Positions 24,178 through 33,337 of a DNA stretch of 64,000 nucleotides are shown in pieces. The notes beneath the pieces were generated by a model. It ran no database searches and was not told the DNA's origin. It saw only the letters and a program-made list of their open reading frames with translations. The position numbers were made by a program, and so were the translations under genes. The DNA is from Actinomadura rupiterrae (GTDB lineage: Bacteria > Actinomycetota > Actinomycetes > Streptosporangiales > Streptosporangiaceae): contig NZ_JAMZEA010000016.1 in assembly GCF_024172125.1 (NCBI RefSeq), positions 182,220 through 246,219 of the forward strand, written 5' to 3'. Positions within the stretch are counted from its first letter, which is position 1. Every line of letters starts with the position of its first letter.

Positions 24178-25266
24178 CTAGGCCCAGCCCTCGGGGAACG
24201 TGACGGTGATCGCGGTCCCGCGACCGGGGGCGCTCGTGACGGCGAAGCCGCATCCGGCGCGGACAGCGCGTTCGGCCATGCCGATCAGGCCGTAGTGTCC
24301 GTCCGGAACGCCGTCCTCCGGGACGAAGCCACGGCCGTCGTCCGCGACGACCAGCCCGGACGCCGAGAGCGCCAGCCGGACGCGCCGCGCGTCCGCATGC
24401 CGGGCCACGTTCGTCAACGCCTCCCCCGCGATCGCGATCAGCTCGGCCCGGACGTCCGGAGGCGGTTCCGGCGGCTCGTCCGTCCGGACATCGACCGCGA
24501 TCCCGGTCACGCGGGTCCAGCGGGCGGCCAGCTCGCGCAGCGCTCGGTCCAGCGGCTCGGTCTCGGCGCGGAGCCCGGCGATGAGCCCGCGCGCCTCGGC
24601 GTTCGCCGCGCGGAGCGCCGCCGCGATGCGTTCGGCCTCCGCCTCGGCCCGCTCGGGCGAGGTGCGGATCCACAGCGGCAGCGTCTCGGCGCTGAGCGCC
24701 GCGCCGACGAGCGTCTTGCCGAGCGAGTCGTGCATCTCGCGGGCGAGCCGCGCGCGTTCCTCGGCGGCGGCGGATTCCTGCTCGGTCTCGGCGTACCGGA
24801 CGAGCAGCCACCGCACCCCGATCCCCGCGACGCTCGCCAGCGGGTAGAGCAGCGGCAGCCAGAGCGCGAGCCGGACGTCGTCCGGCCGCAGCACGGACAC
24901 GAGCAGGCGGCACGCCACGATCTGCGCCGAGCACACGAGCAGCAGCCAGCCCCACGGCACGAACGCCCCGGCTGCGGCAGTGGTCGAAAGCGTGGCCCAG
25001 ACGAACGGGAACGGCGCGTGCAGCCGCCACAGGACCAACGCCCCGAGCGCGGCGTCCAGGAGGAGCAGCACAGGCCACCTCGCCACAAGGCCCTGGACCC
25101 GTCCCGCCCGAAACCAGACCGCCACGGCGAGGACGATCTGTATGGCGAGGCCGAGCGGCTCCCGCCCGGCCGCGCCGTCCAGGCCGAAGGCCGCCAGGAC
25201 GACCGCGAGGCGAACAGCCGCCAGACCGCGCAGGACGGCGATGTCCGCGGTTCTCACCCGGGGCAT
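24178..25266 (-). CDS. NarL-type sensor histidine kinase
   Basis: A 362-residue membrane kinase. About five hydrophobic segments cover residues 10-155. The HisKA_3 helix follows with phosphoacceptor H179 in RLAREMHDSLGKTL, then the GHKL ATPase with N-box GEALTNVARHA, G1 box DDGRGF and G2 GHYGLIGM. The ATG at 25266 overlaps the upstream gene by 13 bases; a GTG whose last bases overlap that gene's stop (GTGA) is a good alternative. It is coupled to the substrate-binding/VWA gene, which may supply the sensing partner. No response regulator is adjacent; the orphan at 22381 is a conceivable partner. Confidence 0.9.
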   Translation of the reverse strand: MPRVRTADIAVLRGLAAVRLAVVLAAFGLDGAAGREPLGLAIQIVLAVAVWFRAGRVQGLVARWPVLLLLDAALGALVLWRLHAPFPFVWATLSTTAAAGAFVPWGWLLLVCSAQIVACRLLVSVLRPDDVRLALWLPLLYPLASVAGIGVRWLLVRYAETEQESAAAEERARLAREMHDSLGKTLVGAALSAETLPLWIRTSPERAEAEAERIAAALRAANAEARGLIAGLRAETEPLDRALRELAARWTRVTGIAVDVRTDEPPEPPPDVRAELIAIAGEALTNVARHADARRVRLALSASGLVVADDGRGFVPEDGVPDGHYGLIGMAERAVRAGCGFAVTSAPGRGTAITVTFPEGWA

Positions 25267-26825
25267 TCCGGGCCGTCGCAGGCGCGGAGGGCGGCGGCGC
25301 GGAGGAACAGGCGCATGAGCCCGCCCGGCTCGGTGATCCGGTAGACGCCGCCCTCGGTCGCGGAGGCGATCTCGTCCAGGGGCGGCGTCTCCGGCGCGCC
25401 GCCGAGCGCCACGGCGACGACCGTGACCGGGCGGGTCGTCCGGAAGGCCGCCGCGAGCCTCCGGCGCAGCGCGCCCGGGTCGGCGAGCGAGGCGCGCTCG
25501 CCGGTGAGCAGCAGGACGATGTTCTCCCGGTTCGCGTCGTAGCCGTCCGAGAGCGTCCGGTAGGCGTCCAGGACGGCCCGGTCGGCGGGCGCGGGCTTGG
25601 TCCGAGCGGCGGACGGGATCGCGGCGAGCAGCCGCGCGCGGCGGGTCCCGGCGGCGGCCGGTTCGCCGAGCGCGCCGAGCGGCACGCGCGAGGGGGACGG
25701 CCCGCCCGCCGTCCGCAACCCGAACTCCGCGTCGTCCGGCATGGAGGTGAGCGCCTGCCGGAGCGCGTCCTCGTACTTCGCGGGCACGCCGTCCAGGACG
25801 AGGACGGCCCGGGTGCCGAGGTGGACGCGCTGCCAGATCCGCAGCACGGCCGCCGCCGAGCCCGGCTGCCCGTACGGCAGCAGTGCGGGCGCCCCGGACA
25901 GCCCGGCGCGGGCGAGGACGGCGACCGGCGTGCCGTCCGGAGGCCGCAGTCCCGCGGCGGCGAGCAGCGCCCGCCCGCGGGCGGAGCGCAGCCGCCGCTG
26001 GAGGTCCACGGCGAGCCGCTGCCGGACCGGGTCGGTGCTGAGGACCGCGAACGGGAAGTCGAGCGCGGCGCTGCCCGCCGCCGGGTAGACGACGCGGAGC
26101 CCGCGCGGCCCGGGCGCGAGGTGCCGCCACGCGGTCTGCTCGGAGTCGACCAGGACGGGCGTGGTCCCGTCGGCGGTGCGCAGCGTGGAGTAGGCGGCGC
26201 TCTCGGCGACGGGATCGCCGGCGGCGACGGTCTGCGCGGTGCGCAGCGAGTCCGCGAACGCCTCCAGGCCCTTCCCGCCGCCGCCCGCCGCCTGCTGGAG
26301 GAGCAGCAGCGCGCCGACGCCGGCGGCGGACTGGGCGGGATCGACCAGCCGGAGGCCGAACCGGGTCCCCGCGTCCTTGAACACCGACCAGGACCGGGTG
26401 CGCAGCAGCGGCCCGTCCCGTCCGGCGGCCTTCGCGGGGAGCACGAAGACCAGCGGGGACGTGGCGGCGGAGACGGCACGCCCGACGGTCGCGTGGTCGG
26501 CCAGGTCGAGCCAGACCGAGCTGTCGGGAATCCAGACGTCCGGCGCGTCCGGGGCGTGCGCCGCCGCCGCGGAGGCGAGCGGCGTGACCCGGACGGCCGA
26601 GCAGCCCGGCCCCTCGTCCGCGACCTTGCGGACGACCTCGGCGATCGCCGGGTCGGCCGTCACGCGCAGGCGCTGCCCGGACCGGGCGCAGCCCGCCCGG
26701 TGCCCGCCCGCGCGGCCGGAGAGCCACCAGCCCGCGTCGCCCAGCGCCAGCCCGAGGACGAGCGCCGCCGACACCGCGAGCCCCATGCGGTCGCGCGCCG
26801 AGAGGCGCGAAAGGCCCGTCCTCAT
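25254..26825 (-). CDS. Membrane-anchored substrate-binding/VWA fusion protein
   Basis: A 523-residue protein. A hydrophobic segment at about 13-33 probably anchors it or serves as an uncleaved signal. Residues 50-310 resemble a periplasmic-binding-protein fold (RVTADPAIAEVVRKVADEG, then DVWIPDSSVWLDLA, as in phosphate/molybdate-type extracellular binding proteins). Residues about 325-520 resemble a von Willebrand A domain, but the metal site DxSxS reads LDGVPAK, so the MIDAS serines are missing. Such binding-VWA fusions occur in actinomycetes with unknown function. Translational overlap with the sensor kinase suggests a joint extracellular sensing unit. The start was placed at the first Met giving a normal N-terminus. 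Confidence 0.76.
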   Translation of the reverse strand: MRTGLSRLSARDRMGLAVSAALVLGLALGDAGWWLSGRAGGHRAGCARSGQRLRVTADPAIAEVVRKVADEGPGCSAVRVTPLASAAAAHAPDAPDVWIPDSSVWLDLADHATVGRAVSAATSPLVFVLPAKAAGRDGPLLRTRSWSVFKDAGTRFGLRLVDPAQSAAGVGALLLLQQAAGGGGKGLEAFADSLRTAQTVAAGDPVAESAAYSTLRTADGTTPVLVDSEQTAWRHLAPGPRGLRVVYPAAGSAALDFPFAVLSTDPVRQRLAVDLQRRLRSARGRALLAAAGLRPPDGTPVAVLARAGLSGAPALLPYGQPGSAAAVLRIWQRVHLGTRAVLVLDGVPAKYEDALRQALTSMPDDAEFGLRTAGGPSPSRVPLGALGEPAAAGTRRARLLAAIPSAARTKPAPADRAVLDAYRTLSDGYDANRENIVLLLTGERASLADPGALRRRLAAAFRTTRPVTVVAVALGGAPETPPLDEIASATEGGVYRITEPGGLMRLFLRAAALRACDGPECPG

Positions 26826-27051
26826 GCCCACCCGGATCCCTATCAGCGAACACGTCGACACAGCGGACGATCACAGTATTCGACCGGAGCCGCGGTCGAG
26901 CAGGCCGGCGGCGGGCGTCTTACGCCACAGCGGCCACGCCACAGCGTCTTACGCCGCACGGACGGGCCGGTCCGTGAAATAGGGCGATTGCCTGATCCGG
27001 GCGGGACGCCGGAAGCGGACGATGGAGGTCCCGTGCCGAAGGAGGGTGGCA

Positions 27052-28230
27052 GTGAGCGTTCAGGACGTCCCGGTCCGCGCCGGAACCAGGCCGACGATCT
27101 TCACCCGGGCCTTCCTCGGCCTGCTCTGGTGCTCGCTCGGCGGGATGGCCAGCTGCTACCTGCTGATGTCCACGCTGCCGCTGTTCGTCGCGCGGCACGG
27201 CGGCGGCGGGTTCGGCGCGGGGCTCAGCACCGGGGTGATGATGCTCGCGACCGTGCTGCTGGAGCCGCTCGTCCCGCGGCTGGCCTCGCGGTTCGGGTAC
27301 CGCGCGACGCTCGCGGGCGGGCTGGTGCTGATGGGGCTGCCGTCCGCGCTGCCGCTGCTGTCGGGGGCGCTGCCGGCCGTGCTGCTGGCGTGCGCGCTGC
27401 GCGGCGCGGGGCTCGGGGTCCTGGTCGTCGCGGGGACCGCGCTCGCCGCCGAGTCGGTCGCGCCGTCCCGCCGCGGGGAGGCGCTCGGCGTCTACGGGGT
27501 CGCGGTCGGGCTGCCCGCGCTGTCCTGCCTGCCGATCGGGATCTGGCTGAGCGGGCACGCCGGGTTCGGTCCGGTGTTCGTCGCGGCGGTCGTCGTGGCG
27601 CTGGTCCCGCTGACCGTCCTCGGCATGCTGCCGGGCGTCCGGTGCGAGGACGACCCGACCGAGCACGGCGGGCTGCTCGCGGCGGCGCGGCGGCCGGACC
27701 TGGCGCGTCCCGCGCTGGTGTTCGCCGCCGTCACGTTCGCGACCGGGGTGCTCCAGACGTTCGTGCCGCTGGCGGTGCACGGCGCGACGGCCGGGCTGGC
27801 GGCGGGCGCGCTGTTCGCGCAGTCGGCCGCGACACCGCTGACGCGCTGGCTGTCCGGGCGGTACGCCGACCGGTACGGCGCGCGGCACCTGCTCGTCCCG
27901 ATGGTGCTGCTCACCGCGGCGGGGGCCGGGACGCTGGTGTGGACGGGCGCCCCGGTCGCGGTGATCGTCGGGCCGCTGCTGTTCGGCGCCGGGTTCGGCA
28001 TCGCGCAGACCTCGACCCTGGCGCTGATGTTCGACCGCGTGACCCGGCCCGAGTTCGGCCGGGTCAGCGCGCTGTGGAACGTCGCGTACGACGCGGGGAT
28101 GGGCGTCGGCGCGGTCGGGTTCGGCATCGTGGTGTCCGTGGCGTCCTACGCGGGCGGGTTCGCGCTGGTCGCCGGGCTGCTCGCGCTGAACCTGGCCCCG
28201 GTGCTGCTGGACCGGCGGCGCTCCCGGTAG
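27052..28230 (+). CDS. MFS transporter
   Basis: A 392-residue major-facilitator permease with about twelve hydrophobic helices. The loop 2-3 signature is recognisable as RLASRFGYRATLAGG, and the second half has the equivalent SGRYADRYGARHLLVP. It resembles the drug/sugar efflux group; the substrate is unknown. It starts at GTG, six bases after GGAGG (27041-27045). Its last 85 bases overlap, tail to tail, the coding sequence of the flavoprotein on the other strand, so the C-terminal residues of both are constrained by each other. Confidence 0.92.
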   Translation: MSVQDVPVRAGTRPTIFTRAFLGLLWCSLGGMASCYLLMSTLPLFVARHGGGGFGAGLSTGVMMLATVLLEPLVPRLASRFGYRATLAGGLVLMGLPSALPLLSGALPAVLLACALRGAGLGVLVVAGTALAAESVAPSRRGEALGVYGVAVGLPALSCLPIGIWLSGHAGFGPVFVAAVVVALVPLTVLGMLPGVRCEDDPTEHGGLLAAARRPDLARPALVFAAVTFATGVLQTFVPLAVHGATAGLAAGALFAQSAATPLTRWLSGRYADRYGARHLLVPMVLLTAAGAGTLVWTGAPVAVIVGPLLFGAGFGIAQTSTLALMFDRVTRPEFGRVSALWNVAYDAGMGVGAVGFGIVVSVASYAGGFALVAGLLALNLAPVLLDRRRSR

Positions 28231-29399
28231 GTCTTCAGGGCGATGTTCTCCGCCGTCCGGCGGACGCTGTTCGCGATCATCTTCTTGCCGGGCAGGTACG
28301 GCATGAGCTTGTAGTTCTGCCGCAGCAGCCAGGCGACGACGCGGTTCTCGGGGACCATCATCTTCGCGACGCCCTGGCCCTGCTTCTGGCAGCCCGCGAC
28401 GTACTCGCGGATCAGCTCCTCGTAGCGGGCGAACGCTACGGTGTGGTCGCCGTCCGCCTCGGCCAGCTCGCCCGCGAGGACGTACGCGGCGACCATCGCC
28501 AGGCCGGTGCCCATCCCGGACAGCGAGGACGGGCAGTACGCGGCGTCCCCGAGCAGGGCGATCCGGCCGCGCGTCCAGGTGTCCATGCGAACCTGGCTGA
28601 CCGAGTCGAAGTAGAAGTCCGGCGCGTCCGCCATCATGCCGAGCAGCCGGTCTGACTCCCAGCCGTTGCCCGCGAACGTCTCGGCGAGCAGCCGCTGCTG
28701 CGCGGCGACGTCGCGGCGGTCGATGTCGGTGAGCGGCGCGCCGAAGTAGAACACGGCCTTGGCCTCGGTGTTCTCCCGCGCGCTGTACATCGTGACGACC
28801 TTGCCGGGGGTGGTGAACGCGAGCCCGGCGTGGTCGATGCCGAGGTAGTTCGGCACGGTGAAGATCGCGCAGTACAGGCCGAGGTGCGAGACGTACTGCT
28901 CCTCGGGTCCGAACGCGAGGCGGCGAACGTTGGAGTGCAGGCCGTCCGCGCCGATGACGAGGTCGTAGCGTCCGACGGCGCCGCTGTCGAAGGTGACGGT
29001 CACGCCGTCGGGGTCCTCGTCCATGCGGGCGATCGAGTCGCCGAAGACGTACCGGGTGTACGGCGCGGTCTTCTCGAAGAGGATGCGGGCGAGGTCGCCG
29101 CGCAGGATCTCCACGTCGCCCGCGAACAGGTCGGCCGGCATGGACGCCAGCTTCTTGCCCTCGGCGTTCACGTACGCCATCGCGCCGGTGCGGGTCTGCT
29201 CGCGGTAGATGTCGTCCAGGACGCCCATCTCCTGGAGGACGCGCAGGTGGGCCTCGCCGCGGAAGTCGACCGCGTAGCCGCCGTCGCGCAGTTCGCTCGC
29301 CTTCTCGACGATGGTGACGGCGTGTCCGTGGCGGTGCAGCCAGTACGCCAGCGCCGGTCCGGCGACCGAGGCGCCCGAGATCAGGATGTTCTTCGTCAT
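28146..29399 (-). CDS. TetX-like FAD-dependent monooxygenase
   Basis: A 417-residue flavoprotein monooxygenase. The FAD fingerprint G9-A-S-V-A-G14, the GADG motif in DLVIGADGLHSNVRR, and the GD motif in GRIALLGDAAYCPSSLSG are intact. The sequence resembles the FAD-dependent oxidoreductase group that includes tetracycline-modifying TetX and various tailoring hydroxylases. The last 25 or so residues are Ser/Ala/Pro rich and are read antisense to the MFS gene, suggesting the stop was lost and the frame extended. It lies downstream of the AfsR-like regulator across a 158-base spacer filled largely by a 14-bp repeat. Confidence 0.9.
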   Translation of the reverse strand: MTKNILISGASVAGPALAYWLHRHGHAVTIVEKASELRDGGYAVDFRGEAHLRVLQEMGVLDDIYREQTRTGAMAYVNAEGKKLASMPADLFAGDVEILRGDLARILFEKTAPYTRYVFGDSIARMDEDPDGVTVTFDSGAVGRYDLVIGADGLHSNVRRLAFGPEEQYVSHLGLYCAIFTVPNYLGIDHAGLAFTTPGKVVTMYSARENTEAKAVFYFGAPLTDIDRRDVAAQQRLLAETFAGNGWESDRLLGMMADAPDFYFDSVSQVRMDTWTRGRIALLGDAAYCPSSLSGMGTGLAMVAAYVLAGELAEADGDHTVAFARYEELIREYVAGCQKQGQGVAKMMVPENRVVAWLLRQNYKLMPYLPGKKMIANSVRRTAENIALKTYRERRRSSSTGARFSASSPATSANPPA

Positions 29400-29460
29400 G
29401 CCCGCGACTCTGCGGGAGGCCGCTCACCGCGACCTCACCGCGCGCTCACCGGCGCTGTTT

Positions 29461-29566
29461 CAGAAGTCCAGGGCCAGAAGTGCAGGGCCAGAAGTGCAGG
29501 GCCAGAAGTCCAGGGCCAGAAGTCCAGGGCCAGAAGTCCAGGGCCAGGAGTCCAGGGTCAGGAGTC
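29461..29566. repeat. 14-bp tandem repeat, seven copies plus a partial eighth
   Basis: Unit CAGAAGTCCAGGGC begins at 29461, 29475, 29489, 29503, 29517, 29531 and 29545. Copies 2 and 3 carry a G (AGTGCAGG) in place of C, and copy 7 has CAGG for CAGA. An eighth, partial copy contains the last codons of the AfsR-like regulator. The 14-base period is not a codon multiple, so it is not a protein repeat. It lies in the leader region of the flavoprotein gene, where copy number could alter spacing or transcription. Confidence 0.92.
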
Positions 29567-32500
29567 GGGGAAGACGTGCAGCGGTGATTTCGCCACGACT
29601 TCGTCCGACACGCCTGCCAGGCGCAGTACGTCTCCGTGGCTGAGGCGCAGACCTTCTCGGTAGGCGGACGCGTAGGTCTCATCGCCCAGTCGCGTCCGTA
29701 GGGCCTGTTCCAGTGCGTTGACTTCGGGGTCGTTGACGGCGTCCATGCCGCGGAGGACGGTCGCGGCGCCGAGCATGCGGGCCGCTTGCTCGCCCTCGTG
29801 CAGGCGCGCGATGGCGACCATGGCGCGCGCCCCTTCCGACAGCGCTCCTATAACGGCGGCCACCTCGACGGCCTGCCGGTACAGGTCGGCTGCCTTGGGG
29901 TCGGGTTCGGCTATGCGTCCGAGGCCGATGAGTGTGCGGACGCGGTTTCCGACGCTCTTCACCCAGGCCGGGTCGAAGTGGTCCAGGGCTTCTGCGTAGA
30001 GGCGTTGGGCTTCGTCCTTGTCGCCATTGGCGAGGGCCATGTCGGCTAGGCCGCGCAAGGCGGCGGCCAGGCAGGTGGCGTTTCCTGCTCGGCGCGCTAC
30101 GGCGGCGGCCTCTGCATAGTCGGCGCGAGCGGTTTCGGGGTCGTCATGCGCGCGGAGGTCGCCTCGGTTGCACAGGAGGTCGGCGATGTCGTCGGCAGCG
30201 CCCAACTCGCCCGCTAGCGCGAGCGCGTCGTCGGTGAGGGCGATCGCGCGGACGGTGTCGCCTGTCGTAGCGGCGAGGTTGGCCAGGGCGTCCAGTGCGA
30301 GGGCCGTTCCCCAGCGCTCTCCGAGCGCGCGGAAGCCGTCGGCCGCGTCCTGGTACTCCTGCTCGGCCTGGGCGAGGTCGCCTTGCGCGAGCTGCGGATA
30401 ACCGGACATCAGGCGGGCCGCCGCCCGCGCCCACGGATCGGGGCTTTCCCGCTCGGCCATCAGCGTCCTGAACTGGACGCGGACGTCTCCGCCGCCGACC
30501 GTGTTCATGAGCCACTGCAACGCGGCCATCGAGTTCCGCAGCGGACGTTCCGCCTCCGCCAGCGCCGAAGCCGCGCGCTCGCGCTGCTCGTCGGTCGCGT
30601 TCGCACCCGCGATCGTGACGATCACTGCGTACTCCTCGCCGGGGAGGTCGGCGCTCTCAGGGAGATCGAGGATCGCGACGGCAAGGGGTGCCGCTGAGCC
30701 TGCGAGCCCTCTGATCCACAGGTAGGTGGACATCGCGTTGAGCAGGCGGGACGCCGTGTCGGCCTTGCCCGCGTCGATGGCTCGGCGGAGGGCCGCGAAC
30801 AGGTCGTCGTGCTCGGCCGCGAGGCGGTCCAGGGCTTCGAGCTGGCCCGATCCGAGGAGATCGGCGTTGGCGGCCAGGTCCAGGAGGTGCTGGGCGTGCG
30901 CGTCGGTGAACTCTTCGGTCTCGCCCGCCTCGGCCAGCTTCTCGGACCCGTACGCGCGGATCGTCTCCAGCATCCGGTAGCGGCCGTTGGAGAAGTCGAG
31001 CAGCGAGCGGTCGGCGAGGGCGTCGAGGGTCGCCTCGTCCCCTCGCGCGACCGCCCGGGCGGACGCGGCGGTCGCGCCCCCGGCGAACACGGTGAACCGG
31101 CGCGCGGCCCGGCGCTCGTCCTCGGTGAGCAGCTCCCAGCTCCAGTCCACGACGGCGCGCAGCGTCCGGTGCCGGGCGTCGGCCGTGCGGCTGCCGCGCG
31201 CGAGCAGCGCGAACCGGTCGTCCAGGCGCGCCGCCACGTCGTACAGCTCGTGCGTGCGCAGCCGCGCCGCCGCCAGCTCGATGGCGAGCGGCAGGTCGTC
31301 CAGGGCCTCGCAGACGTTCCGGACGAGCGTCCCGTCCAGGACGACGTCGCGGCGCGCGGCCCTCGCCCGCTCCTCGAAAAGCCGGACGGCGTCGTCCTGC
31401 GGCAGCGGCCTGACCTGCCAGAGCCGCTCGCCGTCCACGTCGAGGGGCTCCCGGCTGGTGGCGAGGATCCGCAGGTCAGGGCACTCGGAGAGGAGCCGCC
31501 AGGCGAGGTTCGCGGCATCCGCGACCACGTGCTCGCAGTTGTCCAGGACGAGCAGCAGCGCGCGATCGGCCAGCGCCGCGACGAGCCGCTCCTCCGGATC
31601 GGGCTCGGGACCGCCGCCCAGCAGTCCGCGTTCGCGCAGGCCGAGCGCCTGGAGCACCGCCTGGGCCGGGTCGGCGACGGGCGCGAGCGGCGCGAACGCC
31701 ACCTCGCCCGGTTGATCGCCGTCCCAGCGCCGCGCGACCTCGCCGGCCAGCCGCGTCTTGCCGACGCCGCCGGGGCCGAACAGCGTGACGAGCCGTCCGG
31801 TCGCGAGGCCGCCGAGGACACCGGCGACGTCGTCGTCCCGTCCGATGAAGCCGCTGATCGGAGTGCCCGGCCGGGCCACCCTCGGGCGCTCGGCGGGACG
31901 CGGCGGCGCGGCGGGCCCGCTCTGGAGCAGGGCGCGGTGCAGGGCGACCAGCTCGGGCGACGGGTCGGCGCCCAGCTCGTCCGCCAGCAGGACGCGCGTC
32001 TCCTCGTAGAACGCGAGCGCCTCGGCCTGGCGGCCGCCCGCGGCGAGCGCCCGGACGAGGAGCGCGCGCAGGTCCTCGCGGAGGGGATGCCGCGCGATCA
32101 GATCGCGCAGCTCGGCGACGGCGGCATCGTGGCGGCCGAGCGCGAGGTCGGCTTCGGCGCGGGCGACGAGCGCCGCGAAGCGCAGCTCGTCCAGGCGGGC
32201 CGCCGCGGCCGCGCCGGACGCCGCCTCCGCCGCGTCCGCGAACGCGGGCCCGCGCCACAGCCCGAGCGCCTCGGCCAGCAGATCGGCCGCGCGGCCCGCG
32301 TCCCCGGCGGCGAGCGCGTTCCGCCCATCTTCCGCGAGGGACTCGAACCGCTCGGCGTCCACCTCCAGCGCGGTCGGCGGCTCCGTTGCGCGTGCGTCGC
32401 CGGACGGGCCGGACGTCGCCGTCAGGCGGTAGCCGGCGGGGGTCGCCTCGATATCGGCGTCCGGCCGGAGGACGGCCCGGAGCCGCGACACCTGCGATTG

Positions 32501-32689
32501 CAGCGCGTGCCCGGGGTCGCCGCCGGGACGGTCGCCGTACAGCTCGTCCGCGAGCCCCTCGGCGGACGCCGCCTCGCCCGGCCGGACGAGCAGCAACGCC
32601 AGCAACGCCCGGCGGGCCGGGCCGCCGAGCGGGACCTGCGAACCGTCCGGCCGCCACGCCGCCGTCGAACCGAGCACACCGAACCGCAT
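29558..32689 (-). CDS. AfsR/SARP-type large transcriptional regulator
   Basis: A 1043-residue regulator with the full SARP-large layout. An OmpR-like winged helix occupies 1-95 (LGGPARRALLALLLVRPGE, then LQSQVSRLRAVL). A bacterial transcriptional activation domain covers 110-255 (DAERFESLAEDGR to ADPSPELVALHRALL). An NB-ARC/STAND ATPase follows with Walker A G305-PGGVGKT-312 and Walker B LLLVLDNCEH at 378-387, and TPR-like helices run from about 600 to the end. Such proteins activate secondary-metabolism or stress genes. The likely local target is the flavoprotein downstream. A CGCGAT-t-ATCGCG palindrome abuts its start. Confidence 0.92.
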   Translation of the reverse strand: MRFGVLGSTAAWRPDGSQVPLGGPARRALLALLLVRPGEAASAEGLADELYGDRPGGDPGHALQSQVSRLRAVLRPDADIEATPAGYRLTATSGPSGDARATEPPTALEVDAERFESLAEDGRNALAAGDAGRAADLLAEALGLWRGPAFADAAEAASGAAAAARLDELRFAALVARAEADLALGRHDAAVAELRDLIARHPLREDLRALLVRALAAGGRQAEALAFYEETRVLLADELGADPSPELVALHRALLQSGPAAPPRPAERPRVARPGTPISGFIGRDDDVAGVLGGLATGRLVTLFGPGGVGKTRLAGEVARRWDGDQPGEVAFAPLAPVADPAQAVLQALGLRERGLLGGGPEPDPEERLVAALADRALLLVLDNCEHVVADAANLAWRLLSECPDLRILATSREPLDVDGERLWQVRPLPQDDAVRLFEERARAARRDVVLDGTLVRNVCEALDDLPLAIELAAARLRTHELYDVAARLDDRFALLARGSRTADARHRTLRAVVDWSWELLTEDERRAARRFTVFAGGATAASARAVARGDEATLDALADRSLLDFSNGRYRMLETIRAYGSEKLAEAGETEEFTDAHAQHLLDLAANADLLGSGQLEALDRLAAEHDDLFAALRRAIDAGKADTASRLLNAMSTYLWIRGLAGSAAPLAVAILDLPESADLPGEEYAVIVTIAGANATDEQRERAASALAEAERPLRNSMAALQWLMNTVGGGDVRVQFRTLMAERESPDPWARAAARLMSGYPQLAQGDLAQAEQEYQDAADGFRALGERWGTALALDALANLAATTGDTVRAIALTDDALALAGELGAADDIADLLCNRGDLRAHDDPETARADYAEAAAVARRAGNATCLAAALRGLADMALANGDKDEAQRLYAEALDHFDPAWVKSVGNRVRTLIGLGRIAEPDPKAADLYRQAVEVAAVIGALSEGARAMVAIARLHEGEQAARMLGAATVLRGMDAVNDPEVNALEQALRTRLGDETYASAYREGLRLSHGDVLRLAGVSDEVVAKSPLHVFPDS

Positions 32690-32692
32690 GAT

Positions 32693-32705
32693 CGCGATTA
32701 TCGCG
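32693..32705. promoter_or_regulatory. 13-bp palindrome between AfsR-like regulator and deformylase
   Basis: CGCGAT-t-ATCGCG lies three bases upstream of the regulator start and 31 bases upstream of the divergent peptide deformylase start. A position this close to both starts would suit an operator, but the sequence is short and no binder is identified. Confidence 0.4.
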
Positions 32706-32736
32706 GTGCGCCCGGCACCGTGTCCGGCTGACTACC

Positions 32737-33336
32737 ATGCAGGCCATGACGAGCGGACAGGCACGACCGATCACCCTGGTGGGGGACCCCGTCCTCCACC
32801 GCTCCCTGCGTCCGGTGGAGAGCTTCGACGCGGACCTCGCGGCGCTGGTGGACGACATGTTCGCCAGCATGTACGAGGCCGACGGCGTCGGGCTGGCAGC
32901 GAACCAGATCGGCGTCGACCTGCGCGTGTTCGTCTACGACTGCCCCGACGCCGACGACGTGAACCGCAAGGGCGCCGTGTGCAACCCGACCGTCGTCCTG
33001 CCCGAGGGCCCGGACCGGCACCTCGACGACGGCGAGGAGGGCTGCCTGTCGGTGCCCGGCCCGCACGCCCCGGTCGCCCGTCCCGACACCGCGGTCTGCC
33101 ACGGCTTCGACATCGAGGGCAACCCGATCACCGTCGAGGGGACGGGACTGCTCGCTCGCTGCCTCCAGCACGAGACCGACCACCTCAACGGCAAGCTCTA
33201 CATCGACCGCCTCTCGGGCCGCGCCCGCAAGAAGGTGCTGCGCGAGATGGAGGAGATGCGCGCCGAGGCTTCGGCCGCCGCCGAGGCCGAGGCCGCGTCC
33301 GAGGCCGCGTCCGAGCAGTCCGCCGGGACCCTCTAG
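32737..33336 (+). CDS. def: Peptide deformylase
   Basis: A 199-residue metalloenzyme that removes the N-formyl group from nascent proteins at the ribosome. All three signature motifs are present: G50-VGLAANQIG-59, E101-GCLSVP-107 with metal ligand C103, and Q144-HETDH-149 with metal ligands H145 and H149 and catalytic E146. A C-terminal Ala/Glu-rich tail (EASAAAEAEAASEAASEQ) is extra. An ATG three codons downstream is an equally plausible start; neither has a clear ribosome site. It stands apart from the usual fmt partner, so it may be an accessory copy. Its stop is one base from that of the convergent DJ-1 gene. Confidence 0.95.
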   Translation: MQAMTSGQARPITLVGDPVLHRSLRPVESFDADLAALVDDMFASMYEADGVGLAANQIGVDLRVFVYDCPDADDVNRKGAVCNPTVVLPEGPDRHLDDGEEGCLSVPGPHAPVARPDTAVCHGFDIEGNPITVEGTGLLARCLQHETDHLNGKLYIDRLSGRARKKVLREMEEMRAEASAAAEAEAASEAASEQSAGTL

Positions 33337-33337
33337 C

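Noticed and set aside
24178..26874. An uninterrupted 898-codon minus-strand frame that could suggest a fusion of kinase and upstream protein
   Set aside because: The substrate-binding/VWA protein is read in a different frame and ends at 25254; the upstream part of the long frame is a shadow, so the kinase begins near 25266.
29461..29566. CRISPR array
   Set aside because: The 14-bp units are directly abutting without unique spacers, and no cas genes are present.
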